From the NCBI GenBank assembly GCA_021819035.1, contig JAKASL010000001.1, forward strand, positions 620,001-684,000: a stretch of 64,000 nt of DNA. The letters run 5' to 3'. Positions 26,342 through 34,489 of the stretch are shown piece by piece. Every line of letters starts with the position of its first letter. Within the stretch, counting starts at the first letter, position 1. Source of the DNA: an archaeon (lineage in GTDB: Archaea; Thermoproteota; Nitrososphaeria; Nitrososphaerales; Gagatemarchaeaceae). The translations under genes and the position numbers were made by a program. The notes under the pieces are model-generated. The model did no database searches. It was not told the origin of the DNA and saw only the letters and a list, made by a program, of their open reading frames with translations.

Positions 26342-28678
26342 TTGAGCGGCCCGGCACCGGGGGGCCCGGGGATGGAGCCGAGATGGACGAGGGGGAACAA
26401 GGACGGGGTGGGGACGGCCTACTCGGCCGACAGCAAGCTCTGGTACACCCTCTGGAGCGGGATAGCGACAGAGGTCTACTACCCCACCATAGACAGGCCT
26501 CAGGTCAGGGACCTGCAGTTCCTCGTAACCGACGGGGAGACGTTCTTCCACGAGGAGAAGAGGCACCTCAGGCACAGGGTGGAGAAGCTCGCCCACCACG
26601 CCCTGGGGTACAGGGTGACCAACGCGGACCCAGACGGGAGGTACGAGATAGTGAAGGAGGTCATAGGCGACCCTCACCTCCCTGTCCTGCTTCAGAGCAC
26701 CACCCTCCGGACCAAGAAGGCGGGGGGAGGCGGCAACATCAGGCTCTACGCCCTCTGCGCCCCCCACCTGGAGGTAGGGGGGTGGGGGAACAGCGCCTAC
26801 TCGGTGGAGGTCGCCGGGAGGAAGCTGCTCGTGGCTAAGAAGCGGGACACATGGATGGCGATAGGGGCGACCGTCCCGTTCACGAAGACGTCCTGCGGCT
26901 ACGTAGGGAGGAGCGACGGCTGGACGGACATCTCGTCGGACCTCAAGATGGACTGGGAGTACGAGAGCGCGGACGACGGGAACGTCGCGCTCACGGCCGA
27001 GCTCCCCACGGTCGACGCCTTCACCCTCGCCCTCTCCTTCGGGGAGACGCTGCACAGGAGCGTCACGGCGCTCCTCCAGTCCCTGTCGATCCCCTTCGCC
27101 TCCCAGAAGGCGAGGTTCCTGGAGCAGTGGGAGAGGCCCACCAGGCACATCCTCCCCCTCGAGGCGAGCTCGGGGGACGGCGGGGACCTCTACCACACGA
27201 GCTGCAGCGTCATCCTTGCGCACGAGGACAAGTCATACCCAGGAGCAGTGATAGCCTCGCTCTCCATCCCGTGGGGGGAGGTGAGGGGGGACGACGACCA
27301 GGGGGGGTACCACCTCGTCTGGACGAGGGACCTCGTCCAGGCGGCTATGGGGCTCCTCGCGGCGGGGGACACGGAGACACCTTGGAGGGCGCTGATATAC
27401 CTCGCCGTCAGCCAGCACCAGAACGGGAGCTTCCCCCAGAACTTCTGGGTCGACGGTGAGGCCTACTGGAGCGGCATCCAGCTCGACGAGGCGTCCTTCC
27501 CGATAATCCTCGCCTGGAGGCTGGCCGAGGCGAAGGCGCTCAGGGGGTTCGACCCGTTCGTCATGGTCATGAGGGCGGCGAAGTTCATCGTGGGGTTCGG
27601 CCCCTCGACCGGGCAGGACAGGTGGGAGGAGGTCGGGGGATTCTCCCCCTCGACCCTGGCATCGAACATAGCCGCGCTCTGCTGCGCGGCCGACTTCGCG
27701 AGGCGTCGCGGGGACAGCCAGCTGGCCGCGTTCTTCGAGGACTACTCCGACTTTCTGGAGTCGCACCTCGAAGCCTGGACGACCGCCCCCGACCCCAGGA
27801 GGCATTTCATACGAGTCCGCCCGGCCGACCCTGAGGTGGACGGCCCCGGTCGCGACGCGGTGGCGCTGGCGAACAGGGGGCCCGGGAGCAGGGCCGAGTT
27901 CAGCGCGGAGGAGATACTCGACGCAGGGTTCCTCGAGCTCGTCAGGTTCGGGATACGCAGCCCTGACGACCCCACCGTGAGGGCATCGGTCGAGCTGGTC
28001 GACGGCGCCCTGAAGGTGGACACCCCCTTCGGCCCCTGCTGGCGCAGGTACAACCACGACGGCTACGGGCAGAGGGACGACGGGACAGCGTACAGGGACG
28101 GCTGGGGGAGGGGGAGGGCCTGGCCGCTCCTCACTGCTGAGCGCGGGAACTACGAGTTCGCGGCGGGGAAGAGCGCGGCGGCGTACATACGCGCCATGGA
28201 GAGGTTCGCGTCGGAGGCAGGCCTCCTACCTGAGCAGGTGTGGGACGCGAAGGACATACCCGAGGCGCACATGTGGCTGGGGAAACCCACTGGGTCCGCC
28301 ATGCCCCTCGTATGGGCCCACGCCGAGTACATCAAGCTCCTCAGGTCGGTCCACGACGGCGAGCCGTTCGACAGGATACGATGCGTGTACGAGAGGTACT
28401 CGTCGAGGCGCGGCCGCGACGTGGAGGTGTGGAAGCCGAACAGGCAGGTGAAGCGCGCGAGGAAGAGTTCGAAGCTGAAGGTGGTCGCCGAGGAGCCGTT
28501 CGTCCTGCGCCACTCCTTCGACGGGTGGAAGACGGCGAAGGACGCCCCTTCTGCCCACGTCTCTGCCGGCATCGACTTCGCGGACCTCTCTCCCGAGGGG
28601 GCCGCCCTCGTCTTCACGTTCTACTGGCCTGCGAGGGGCGCCTGGGAAGGGAAGGACTACGCAATCGATTTCTTCTGA
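26342..28678 (+). CDS. GH15 glucoamylase / glucodextranase-like enzyme
   Basis: 778 residues. The prokaryotic-type N-terminal beta-sandwich (APGGPGMEPRWT, KDGVGTAYS, EVYYPTIDRP) precedes an (alpha/alpha)6 barrel. The catalytic acid lies in QDRWEEVGGFSP and the base in LLPEQVWD; LVWTRDLVQA is also diagnostic. It releases glucose from alpha-glucans. No signal peptide is visible, so it acts inside the cell, presumably on glycogen. TTG 26342, after GGGGAGGGGCGAG, keeps the APG.PG N-terminal motif; ATG 26372 is the alternative. It lies between the pyrophosphorylase and the glycogen synthase, 20 bp after the former. Confidence 0.85.
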   Translation: MSGPAPGGPGMEPRWTRGNKDGVGTAYSADSKLWYTLWSGIATEVYYPTIDRPQVRDLQFLVTDGETFFHEEKRHLRHRVEKLAHHALGYRVTNADPDGRYEIVKEVIGDPHLPVLLQSTTLRTKKAGGGGNIRLYALCAPHLEVGGWGNSAYSVEVAGRKLLVAKKRDTWMAIGATVPFTKTSCGYVGRSDGWTDISSDLKMDWEYESADDGNVALTAELPTVDAFTLALSFGETLHRSVTALLQSLSIPFASQKARFLEQWERPTRHILPLEASSGDGGDLYHTSCSVILAHEDKSYPGAVIASLSIPWGEVRGDDDQGGYHLVWTRDLVQAAMGLLAAGDTETPWRALIYLAVSQHQNGSFPQNFWVDGEAYWSGIQLDEASFPIILAWRLAEAKALRGFDPFVMVMRAAKFIVGFGPSTGQDRWEEVGGFSPSTLASNIAALCCAADFARRRGDSQLAAFFEDYSDFLESHLEAWTTAPDPRRHFIRVRPADPEVDGPGRDAVALANRGPGSRAEFSAEEILDAGFLELVRFGIRSPDDPTVRASVELVDGALKVDTPFGPCWRRYNHDGYGQRDDGTAYRDGWGRGRAWPLLTAERGNYEFAAGKSAAAYIRAMERFASEAGLLPEQVWDAKDIPEAHMWLGKPTGSAMPLVWAHAEYIKLLRSVHDGEPFDRIRCVYERYSSRRGRDVEVWKPNRQVKRARKSSKLKVVAEEPFVLRHSFDGWKTAKDAPSAHVSAGIDFADLSPEGAALVFTFYWPARGAWEGKDYAIDFF

Positions 28679-28715
28679 AACCGGCGGAGCCCTCGCCCGC
28701 GGCGGCGGGGGGCCG

Positions 28716-30380
28716 GTGTGGTTCGTCGCCTTCGAGTCCCAGAGGGTCGCAGGGGCCGGGGGGCTGGGGGACGCCGTCGCTAACCTCTCGGAGGCGCTCT
28801 CCCGGCAGGGGTCGTCCGTCACTGTGTTCCTCCCGAGCCACGGGATGCATCGGGACAGAGGGGTCAGGGAGAGGCTCGGCCTGCACGACACGGAGGCACG
28901 CCTCCAGGGGGTGAGGGTCGGATACGACGGAAGCCGCCACCCGTACTCCATAGGGGTGGAAGAGGGGGGATGCTCCGGCGTGAGGTACCGACTGTTCAAG
29001 GGGCTCGACGCGGCGACGTCGAGGTGGCTCGACCAAGAGACGATCTACGGGGGGGACGAGGCGACCTACCAGAAGATGTCCCTGATGGCGAGGGGGCTGA
29101 GGGGCCTCGTCGACGGCGGGGGGGCCGTGGCGGGGCGGACCGGGCGGCCTTCCGTCATCCACGTCCACGACTGGCATTCCATACCCGCGGGGGTGTCGGC
29201 CTGGCAGGGGTTCGCAGGAGGAGGGGGGCGCCCCCCCGCCCTGGTGTTCACGTCCCACCTCCTAGGCTACAAGCGGCTCTCGTGGCACTACATGTCGGCG
29301 GACTGGTCCGGTCTCGGCGAGGAGAGGAGGGGCCACTACGTCTGGACGGGGGGCTCCCTCTCCTACCGGCCCGGGTTCAAGGAGGTGTGGGAGTCGATGG
29401 CGGGGGGCTCCATAGAGAAGTTCGGCTCCTACGAGGCTGACTTCGTCACGTCAGTGAGCCGGTCGTATCTTGGGGAAGTCCTGGGGTTCGTGGGGGGGGA
29501 CGTCGGCGGGAAGAGCGACTTCGTCTACAACGGGTGCGACTGGGACCATCGAAAGATGATGGAGGCGGTCGGGGCTTCCATCGGCCTGAAGGGGGGCGGG
29601 GGAGGGGCGCTCCCTACCAGGAGAGAACTGCGGAGACACCTGCTGGAAGAGGCCCTCGCCGAGCAGGGGCGGAGGGGCGGCTTCAACAGGGACGGGCCCC
29701 TCGCCCTGATGACGGGGAGGTTCGACAGGCAGAAGGGGGTCGACGTCCTCCTCGCAGCCGTCCCGCGGGTGGTCGAGGAGATCCCCGGCTCGAGGTTCCT
29801 CCTCCTGCTCCTCCCGAGCGGGGGGGATGGGTCGTATGTGGAGGAGGCGCGGAAGGCGGCGGGGGAGCTTTCGGAGAGCGTCAGGATAGTAGAGGGGGCG
29901 CCGGGGAGGTCGATCTACCAGCTCGCATACCTGTCGGCCGACGTGTATGTCATCCCTTCGAGGTGGGAGCCGTTCGGGATAACCGCCCTCGAAGCGATGG
30001 CGTCGGGGGACCCGGTGGTCGGGTCTTCGACGGGGGGGATCAAAGAGACCGTGGTCGACCTCCTGCAAGACATGGACGGGGGGACAGGGATACTCGTCCC
30101 GCCGGAGGACAGCGTGGGGTTGGCGAGGGGGATAGCCGGCCTCCTTTCCCTGATGACCGCATCCGAGGGCGCCGGGGGGGACCCGGGCCCGATAGCCTAC
30201 GAACAGCTCGGGGGGGCTCTGGCGGAGGACCCCGCCTTCGGGGCGAAGCTGAGGGAGAGGTGCATCAGGAGGGTGAGGGAGAATTTCAGCTGGGAGGAGT
30301 CGGCGAGGAAGATGGCGTCGTGCTACCGGAGAGCGGAGGGGTTCGCCTCTGCGAGGTCGATGCAGCGCTCCAGCTCATGA
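28716..30380 (+). CDS. glgA: Glycogen/starch synthase (GT5 family)
   Basis: 554 residues from GTG. The N-terminal Rossmann half has GAGGLGDAVANL (KxGGLxD-like, with Gly for the usual Lys), HVHDWHSIPAG, and the donor region TGRFDRQKGVD; the C-terminal half has PSRWEPFGITALEAMASG and GSSTGGIKETV. This is the GT-B fold of bacterial/archaeal glycogen synthases, which add glucose from a nucleotide donor to an alpha-1,4 chain. It completes a synthesis-and-breakdown cluster with the two genes upstream. The sense strand is strikingly G-rich with many G runs. Confidence 0.85.
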   Translation: MWFVAFESQRVAGAGGLGDAVANLSEALSRQGSSVTVFLPSHGMHRDRGVRERLGLHDTEARLQGVRVGYDGSRHPYSIGVEEGGCSGVRYRLFKGLDAATSRWLDQETIYGGDEATYQKMSLMARGLRGLVDGGGAVAGRTGRPSVIHVHDWHSIPAGVSAWQGFAGGGGRPPALVFTSHLLGYKRLSWHYMSADWSGLGEERRGHYVWTGGSLSYRPGFKEVWESMAGGSIEKFGSYEADFVTSVSRSYLGEVLGFVGGDVGGKSDFVYNGCDWDHRKMMEAVGASIGLKGGGGGALPTRRELRRHLLEEALAEQGRRGGFNRDGPLALMTGRFDRQKGVDVLLAAVPRVVEEIPGSRFLLLLLPSGGDGSYVEEARKAAGELSESVRIVEGAPGRSIYQLAYLSADVYVIPSRWEPFGITALEAMASGDPVVGSSTGGIKETVVDLLQDMDGGTGILVPPEDSVGLARGIAGLLSLMTASEGAGGDPGPIAYEQLGGALAEDPAFGAKLRERCIRRVRENFSWEESARKMASCYRRAEGFASARSMQRSSS

Positions 30381-30458
30381 TGGAGCTGAGGTATGGCCGT
30401 CAGCGCTTCGGCGTCCCCCGCCGCCTCGGCCTGACTTGATTCTGATGTCGAGTCGTCT

Positions 30459-30980
30459 TTACCTTGTGGAAGTGTAGCCGCTGAATGCCCCGAGCAGGCC
30501 GCCAGCCAATCCGAAAGCCACGGTTGCGAAGGGACCGAAGAACACCCCGACGACGACCCCAATGATCGTGCCCGCGGAGAAGTCCTTCACGACCACGCTG
30601 GACCAGTTCTGGGCGATGACAAGGCCTGTCAGGGCGTAGTTGGTGACGTACAGGCCCACGTATTCGGCAGAGAAGGCGCGTACAACGACCAGGTCCAGGA
30701 ACCACAGGTAACCAGTAAAGATGTTCCCGACGGTGAGGAGCACCATGAGCTCCCTCCTCAGGCTGTCGCGGCCGAAGCGGGTGACCCAGAGCCCCACTAC
30801 CAGAACAAGGGGGAACCAGACTATGCCGAACGCCCAGTATGGGACTCCGAGGAGGGAGGCATAGGAGGAGAATCGCACCTGCGTCCAGTAGGTTGTGAAC
30901 GCGTTTTCCTGCCAGGCGTGGACGAACGCCTCGGCCACGCCGACCAAAGAAAGGAAGACGAAAGCAATGGATGCCTTCAT
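30459..30980 (-). CDS. VKOR-like membrane protein without redox cysteines
   Basis: 173 residues, about four to five helices. SYASLLGVPYWAFGIVWFP closely resembles the VKOR segment 'S.YA.lfGIPna..G'. However, the protein contains no cysteine at all, so the CxxC and loop cysteines of vitamin-K epoxide reductases are missing. A disulfide-generating role is unlikely; it may be a structural or quinone-binding relative. Leaderless ATG at 30980 with a TATA (CTTAATAT) at 31005-31014. It stands alone, before a decayed region. Confidence 0.6.
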   Translation of the reverse strand: MKASIAFVFLSLVGVAEAFVHAWQENAFTTYWTQVRFSSYASLLGVPYWAFGIVWFPLVLVVGLWVTRFGRDSLRRELMVLLTVGNIFTGYLWFLDLVVVRAFSAEYVGLYVTNYALTGLVIAQNWSSVVVKDFSAGTIIGVVVGVFFGPFATVAFGLAGGLLGAFSGYTSTR

Positions 30981-31004
30981 GCCGTCAAGCAGCCTGCCTC
31001 CAGC

Positions 31005-31014
31005 ATATTAAGCG
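31005..31014 (-). promoter_or_regulatory. TATA box for the VKOR-like gene
   Basis: Minus-strand CGCTTAATAT, about 29 bp from the ATG at 30980. Confidence 0.6.
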
Positions 31015-31099
31015 GCAAAGACGTTTTCCAAGGTTGAGAACAGGCACCCCGGAACCGTCAGGAGACAGGAACGCTCCCGAGGTCCCCCCGGGGAGAGGC

Positions 31100-31460
31100 C
31101 GGCGGCCGGTATCTCCCCCGAGATAGTCCAGGAGGGAGAGCTCGCCACCCTGCTCGAGAAGATGAAGGACGACGGCCTCATAGAGATTGCGGCCGTCAGG
31201 AAACGCGGGCCGGTCGCTAGCGTCGACTACGAGCTGACCTCGCAGGGCGAGAAGCTGCTCGCGTGGGACTACGGCCATGACCGCTGCCGGCGCCAACCAC
31301 GAAGCGAAGGGTACCATCGAGCTCATCGCAAGGGCCACCAGATACCACTATGTCTTGCACGGGCAGTTCTTCATCGCCTGCAGGCAGGGCCTCGACGTGG
31401 ATAGGAAGCCCGCCGCGGCCGCCTTCGACTACCTCAACCAGAGGGCCGTCGCCGTGAGAT
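31100..31460 (+). pseudogene. Remnants of a winged-helix regulator and a small partner frame
   Basis: One frame (about 31110-31300) reads ATLLEKMKDDGLIEIAAVRK and DYELTSQGEKLLAW, the end of a winged-helix (PadR/MarR-like) domain without its first helices or a start. A second frame from 31277 continues with GTIELIARATRYHYVLHGQF and ACRQGLDVDRKPAAAAFDYL. The two may be one ancestral gene split by a frameshift near 31270, or two fragments. Neither looks functional. Confidence 0.4.
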
Positions 31461-31638
31461 CGAGAGCCCCAGCCACGTGTGCACCCTCGGGTGATGGTTC
31501 CCGTGCAGCCGCACTAAGGCGTCCTTCAGCTCATAGTCGTAATCGTGCATCTGATCGGGAGTCATGCGGTAGGGGTCCGGGTGCCGGGTGGGTACTTGAC
31601 GTCTGGTAGAGGAGAAGTCGGGGACTTTTCGCGGCAAT

Positions 31639-31675
31639 AGGTGCCCCGGCCGGGATTCGAGCCCCTGAATCCAGC
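31639..31675 (-). other. tRNA 3'-end-like fragment (T-arm and acceptor strand)
   Basis: The minus strand reads GGGCTCGAATCCC followed by GGCCGGGGCACC, the T-loop and 3' acceptor strand of a tRNA. The matching 5' acceptor strand (GCCCCGG) is not found within 150 bp, and the T-stem is only partly paired. It is a remnant, such as an att site left after integration or a broken tRNA gene, not a full tRNA. Confidence 0.45.
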
Positions 31676-31778
31676 CGTCCGGCAGAACAGTGGTTTTTAA
31701 CGCCCAGTTGGGTCAATCGTCGACACATTGGAACCCGGAACTGACGACAGAAGTGCCTGGAACCGACCTTGAGTGAGT

Positions 31779-31793
31779 GCGGGCCCGACGGGA
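31779..31793 (-). repeat. tRNA-3'-end-like short repeat, copy 1
   Basis: GCGGGCCCGACGGGA on the plus strand, equal to the complement of a common archaeal tRNA 3' end. Near-identical words occur at 32758 and 33641. The VapBC pair at 32036-32745 lies between copies 1 and 2. Confidence 0.4.
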
Positions 31794-32035
31794 CGCGTAA
31801 AGAAATTAAGCGAATCCCGCTTTGCGCGGCTCTTTGAATCTCAAGCCCTGAAGCTGGACGGGTTCAATAGCGGTGGGAATTGCTGCGAAAGTGCAACTAG
31901 AGGTGGTCCCGAACCCGCTGGAGCCGCATCACGTTTCCACAGGTCATTCCTCATCCACGACCCTTGTTTGTGGGTGTGGTAATCTCGGTGGGGTAATGCA
32001 TAATAAACGGGGAGAAACTTGAGAAACGGGGCAGC

Positions 32036-32290
32036 ATGGCCGAAGTAGCCAAGGTCGACGACCGAAGGAGGATAACGTTACCTCGAGAAGTGGGGGTGTC
32101 TCCAGGTGAATCCGTGATAATCATCGATGCCCGCTCGTATTTTCTCGGTATCCCAATCCCCTCCGACCCATTAGTGTCCTCAGGGTCATGGCTGAACGAT
32201 GCACGGGACGTCAAGGAGCTGAAGAGGGCGGCAGAAAGGCGTGCTGAGGAGGACGCGACGAGCCGGGCGAAGAGAAGGGACCAAGGTTGA
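32036..32290 (+). CDS. vapB: AbrB/SpoVT-like antitoxin
   Basis: 84 residues. The swapped-hairpin AbrB fold is visible at the N-terminus: VAKVDDRRRITLPREVGVSP followed by GESVIIIDARS. The C-terminal half is charged and helical (DARDVKELKRAAERR), the part that binds and blocks the toxin. The stop overlaps the PIN gene start (TTGA). It would repress its own operon as a complex with the toxin. Confidence 0.75.
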   Translation: MAEVAKVDDRRRITLPREVGVSPGESVIIIDARSYFLGIPIPSDPLVSSGSWLNDARDVKELKRAAERRAEEDATSRAKRRDQG

Positions 32291-32745
32291 TTATCGAAAC
32301 GGACCTGCTCTTCTCTCACGTGAAGAGTGAAGATTGGCTCAAAAAAGACGCAGAGACAATCCTCAGGCATATCGCGACAGGGAAGCTCGGAGAGGTGTAT
32401 GTCAGCAGAGAGGCGATCCATGAGCTCTACTATCTTCTCAACAGGACCGGCCACGCGCCTGCGGACATCCTCGCTAAGGTGGGGGCGTTGACGAGAATCT
32501 CCAACCTGACATGGGTCGCGACGACTACGGATGACGACCTGCTGGCGCTGTCGCTCATCACCACCTACGGGCTGTCGTCGGTCTTCGATTCGTACCATGC
32601 CGCCGCGTGCTTACTCCAAGACCCCGAGCATACGATGATTTCGACGGATGAGGTGTACGACAAGATTCCAAGAATCAAAAGGATCGATCCCCGCAAGCTT
32701 GCCGAGCAGATCAGGGAACCGGACTCTGTTCACAGACCCCGCTGA
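32287..32745 (+). CDS. vapC: PIN-domain toxin (VapC-like)
   Basis: 152 residues from a TTG that overlaps the antitoxin stop. Acidic PIN positions are present: IETDLLFSH (D6), REAIHELYYLLN (Glu), SSVFDSYHAAACL (Asp) and STDEVYD (Asp). These residues bind Mg and cut RNA. The pair is flanked by tRNA-end-like words at 31779 and 32758, suggesting it moved here as a unit. Confidence 0.75.
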   Translation: MIIETDLLFSHVKSEDWLKKDAETILRHIATGKLGEVYVSREAIHELYYLLNRTGHAPADILAKVGALTRISNLTWVATTTDDDLLALSLITTYGLSSVFDSYHAAACLLQDPEHTMISTDEVYDKIPRIKRIDPRKLAEQIREPDSVHRPR

Positions 32746-32757
32746 GGTATTGTGGCA

Positions 32758-32791
32758 GCGGGCCCGACGGGGACCGGTGCAAACCCGCGGG
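32758..32791 (-). repeat. tRNA-3'-end-like short repeat, copy 2
   Basis: Begins GCGGGCCCGACGGGGA and continues to AAACCCGCGGG, so acceptor, T-stem and part of a T-arm-like segment can be seen on the complement. It lies 13 bp after the PIN stop and separates the two TA pairs. Confidence 0.4.
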
Positions 32792-32851
32792 TAAAAGCGG
32801 CACCGATGACGAAGGCCCACGCATCTAACGTACTGCGTGACCCGGTGGCCA

Positions 32852-33289
32852 TCAGGCTCTGTTTGGACGAAGAATCGGGATTTTCAATCCCAGCCCCCCA
32901 TAGTCAGCCTCGTTCCAGGTGACGAATCCGTCCGAGGTAGCCTCTGCCTGAGCTGCTATCAAGAAGTCAGGGAGTATCCTGACAGGCGCGGCCTTACCTT
33001 TCAGCACTCTCGAGTAAAGTTCACCGGCTCTCCTTGCCACTTTCAAGGACCTGGATGTCCTGACCTCCACGCCGTTGACCTTGAGAAGGCTCTGGACCCT
33101 GGTCTCCTCGACCTTCGGGTCTGGTGCCAGGAATATCCCGGCGTAGAGTTCGGAATAGACCACGTCAGGTATGACGAGTTGCTTCTTGCGTTCCATGGCT
33201 CGACGAAGGAACGAGTCGGTCTCCTCGGCGAACCTGTCTCCGCTCAGGTGGCTGATCAGCACGCTGGTGTCCAGCGAGAGCGTCGTCAT
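32852..33289 (-). CDS. vapC: PIN-domain toxin VapC
   Basis: 145 residues, a textbook VapC. SLDTSVLISHL (D7), PDVVYSELYAGI (Glu), PVRILPDFLIAAQA (Asp) and the C-terminal TWNEADYG (the usual Asp position reads Asn, with further acids beside it). It cleaves RNA when freed from its antitoxin. The ATG overlaps the stop of the antitoxin gene by 4 bp (ATGA), the usual translational coupling. Confidence 0.85.
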   Translation of the reverse strand: MTTLSLDTSVLISHLSGDRFAEETDSFLRRAMERKKQLVIPDVVYSELYAGIFLAPDPKVEETRVQSLLKVNGVEVRTSRSLKVARRAGELYSRVLKGKAAPVRILPDFLIAAQAEATSDGFVTWNEADYGGLGLKIPILRPNRA

Positions 33290-33540
33290 CTCTTCGCGCG
33301 CTTCCCTCTGAGCCAGTGAACCATCTCAACGGAGTCCTTCATGCCGGCAAAGGCCGGATGCGACTTCCAAGCCCCCCTCGTCTCCCTCATCACTTCTCCC
33401 CAGTTCCTCCCCACTCTTTCAATCACCACCTTCCCCTCATGGCTGCTGACGTCCACTACGTCGCCGACGTTTATTCCAACCTCCTCCCTCACTTCTTCTG
33501 GGATGGTGATCTGGTACCGTCTGGCCACCTTTGCCTTCAT
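33286..33540 (-). CDS. vapB: AbrB-family antitoxin VapB
   Basis: 84 residues. KAKVARRYQITIPEEVREEV and GINVGDVVDVSSHEGKVVIE give a complete AbrB-type DNA-binding domain; the C-terminal half (ETRGAWKSHPAF) should wrap the toxin. The gene is preceded by a perfect inverted repeat (33553-33579), a likely autoregulatory operator. Confidence 0.85.
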   Translation of the reverse strand: MKAKVARRYQITIPEEVREEVGINVGDVVDVSSHEGKVVIERVGRNWGEVMRETRGAWKSHPAFAGMKDSVEMVHWLRGKRAKR

Positions 33541-33552
33541 CGCACTCTCCGG

Positions 33553-33579
33553 ATATTCCTATTCACTAAGTAGGAATAT
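33553..33579. promoter_or_regulatory. Inverted-repeat operator upstream of vapBC
   Basis: ATATTCCTA and TAGGAATAT, 9-bp perfect arms with a 9-base spacer, 13 bp before the vapB ATG and overlapping AT-rich promoter sequence. An AbrB/VapB dimer pair commonly binds such repeats. Confidence 0.55.
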
Positions 33580-33599
33580 AACGATTCCCCCATGCCTTA

Positions 33600-34020
33600 G
33601 GTGATTTGTGAAGAAAGATAGGCGAAACTGAAGGCCGGTCGCGGGCCTGACGGGGCCAGGACCGGAAACAGTCCCAGAGTGGGCATCACCGGTTCGTTCC
33701 CCGAGGGTCCGAACCCGTCTCGACGGAAGCGTTCGAATTCGAACCAGTTTTGACGCTGAATATGAACTCGCCGCGTACATGTGCTGTCGCCTTTCGTCCC
33801 ATGCGACGAACGCCTGGGGGGTATCTTCGACACCATCAGCATGAAGGCGAACCAGGAAGCTCTTCGGCGAACTCGGCGCTCGCCGCGTCTCGTCCGAGGA
33901 ATACCACGCTGCGTCCAGTCCGGGGCGGCTCCCCACCCGAGAAGACGGCGGCCAGCAAGGTCGGACCTGACTGTCGGCTCCCCGCCAAGACATAATAGCA
34001 AGGAGGACTCATAAAGAGGT
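33600..34020. other. Intergenic region with a third tRNA-end-like word
   Basis: No intact gene. The plus-strand word GCGGGCCTGACGGGG at 33641-33655 resembles the copies at 31779 and 32758. Frames on both strands are arginine-rich and broken. The last bases hold the promoter and GAGG site of the 34021 gene. Confidence 0.35.
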
Positions 34021-34359
34021 ATGAGTCGAAGCAAGAAGGGGAGGAAGAGGAAAGCCGAGGAGCGGAGGAGGACGGCGGAGCTCCCGCCTGAGAAGGGGTT
34101 CTACTTCTACAGAGGCCTGGGGGGGCCGCTGGGCGTTTCTGCGAACAGCTTCGTCGACTTCCAGGCGAAGCTGGCCCACGTGGAGCCCGCCTCGGTCAAG
34201 TTCCACGTTGAGAGGGGCGACTTCCAGAGCTGGTTCAGGATGCTCGGCGAGGCAGAGTCGGCCGAGAAGGTCGACGCCCTGAAGGGGCTCCCCCCTGACG
34301 AGATGAAGGGGAGGCTGACGGCCCTCCTGGCCGAGGCTCTAGCGGGCAAGAGGGAGTAG
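34021..34359 (+). CDS. Stand-alone DUF5752-like protein
   Basis: 112 residues. A very basic N-terminus (RSKKGRKRKAEERRRT) precedes FYFYRGLGGPLGVSANSFVD and SVKFHVERGDFQSWFRMLG. The block aligns by eye with the C-terminal tail of the pyrophosphorylase at 24909-26321 (FYFYTSLG.., LEFHIVRRDFEKW). The domain is known in archaea fused to or near sugar-nucleotide enzymes, but its role is not known to me. Here it is a separate protein far from that cluster, perhaps a partner or regulator. Confidence 0.6.
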   Translation: MSRSKKGRKRKAEERRRTAELPPEKGFYFYRGLGGPLGVSANSFVDFQAKLAHVEPASVKFHVERGDFQSWFRMLGEAESAEKVDALKGLPPDEMKGRLTALLAEALAGKRE

Positions 34360-34489
34360 CCCCCGCCTCCGCCCCCCCTGGGCCGTCCCTGCCTCGCCTC
34401 TGCCGCCCGCCCTAGACGCTACCCTGCGGGGCCCTCGCTGGAGACGCAGGGCCCAGCGGCGGCCGCCGAGCCCTCCCCACAGGGGGGCC

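Noticed and set aside
31639-31800. Complete tRNA gene on the minus strand
   Set aside because: The T-loop and 3' acceptor strand are present, but no 5' acceptor partner, D-arm or clean anticodon arm could be found, even allowing an intron; kept only as a fragment.
33597-34034. Possible integrase on the minus strand near the TA island
   Set aside because: Two overlapping Arg-rich frames without the R..HxxR..Y pattern of tyrosine recombinases; the region looks like decayed DNA.
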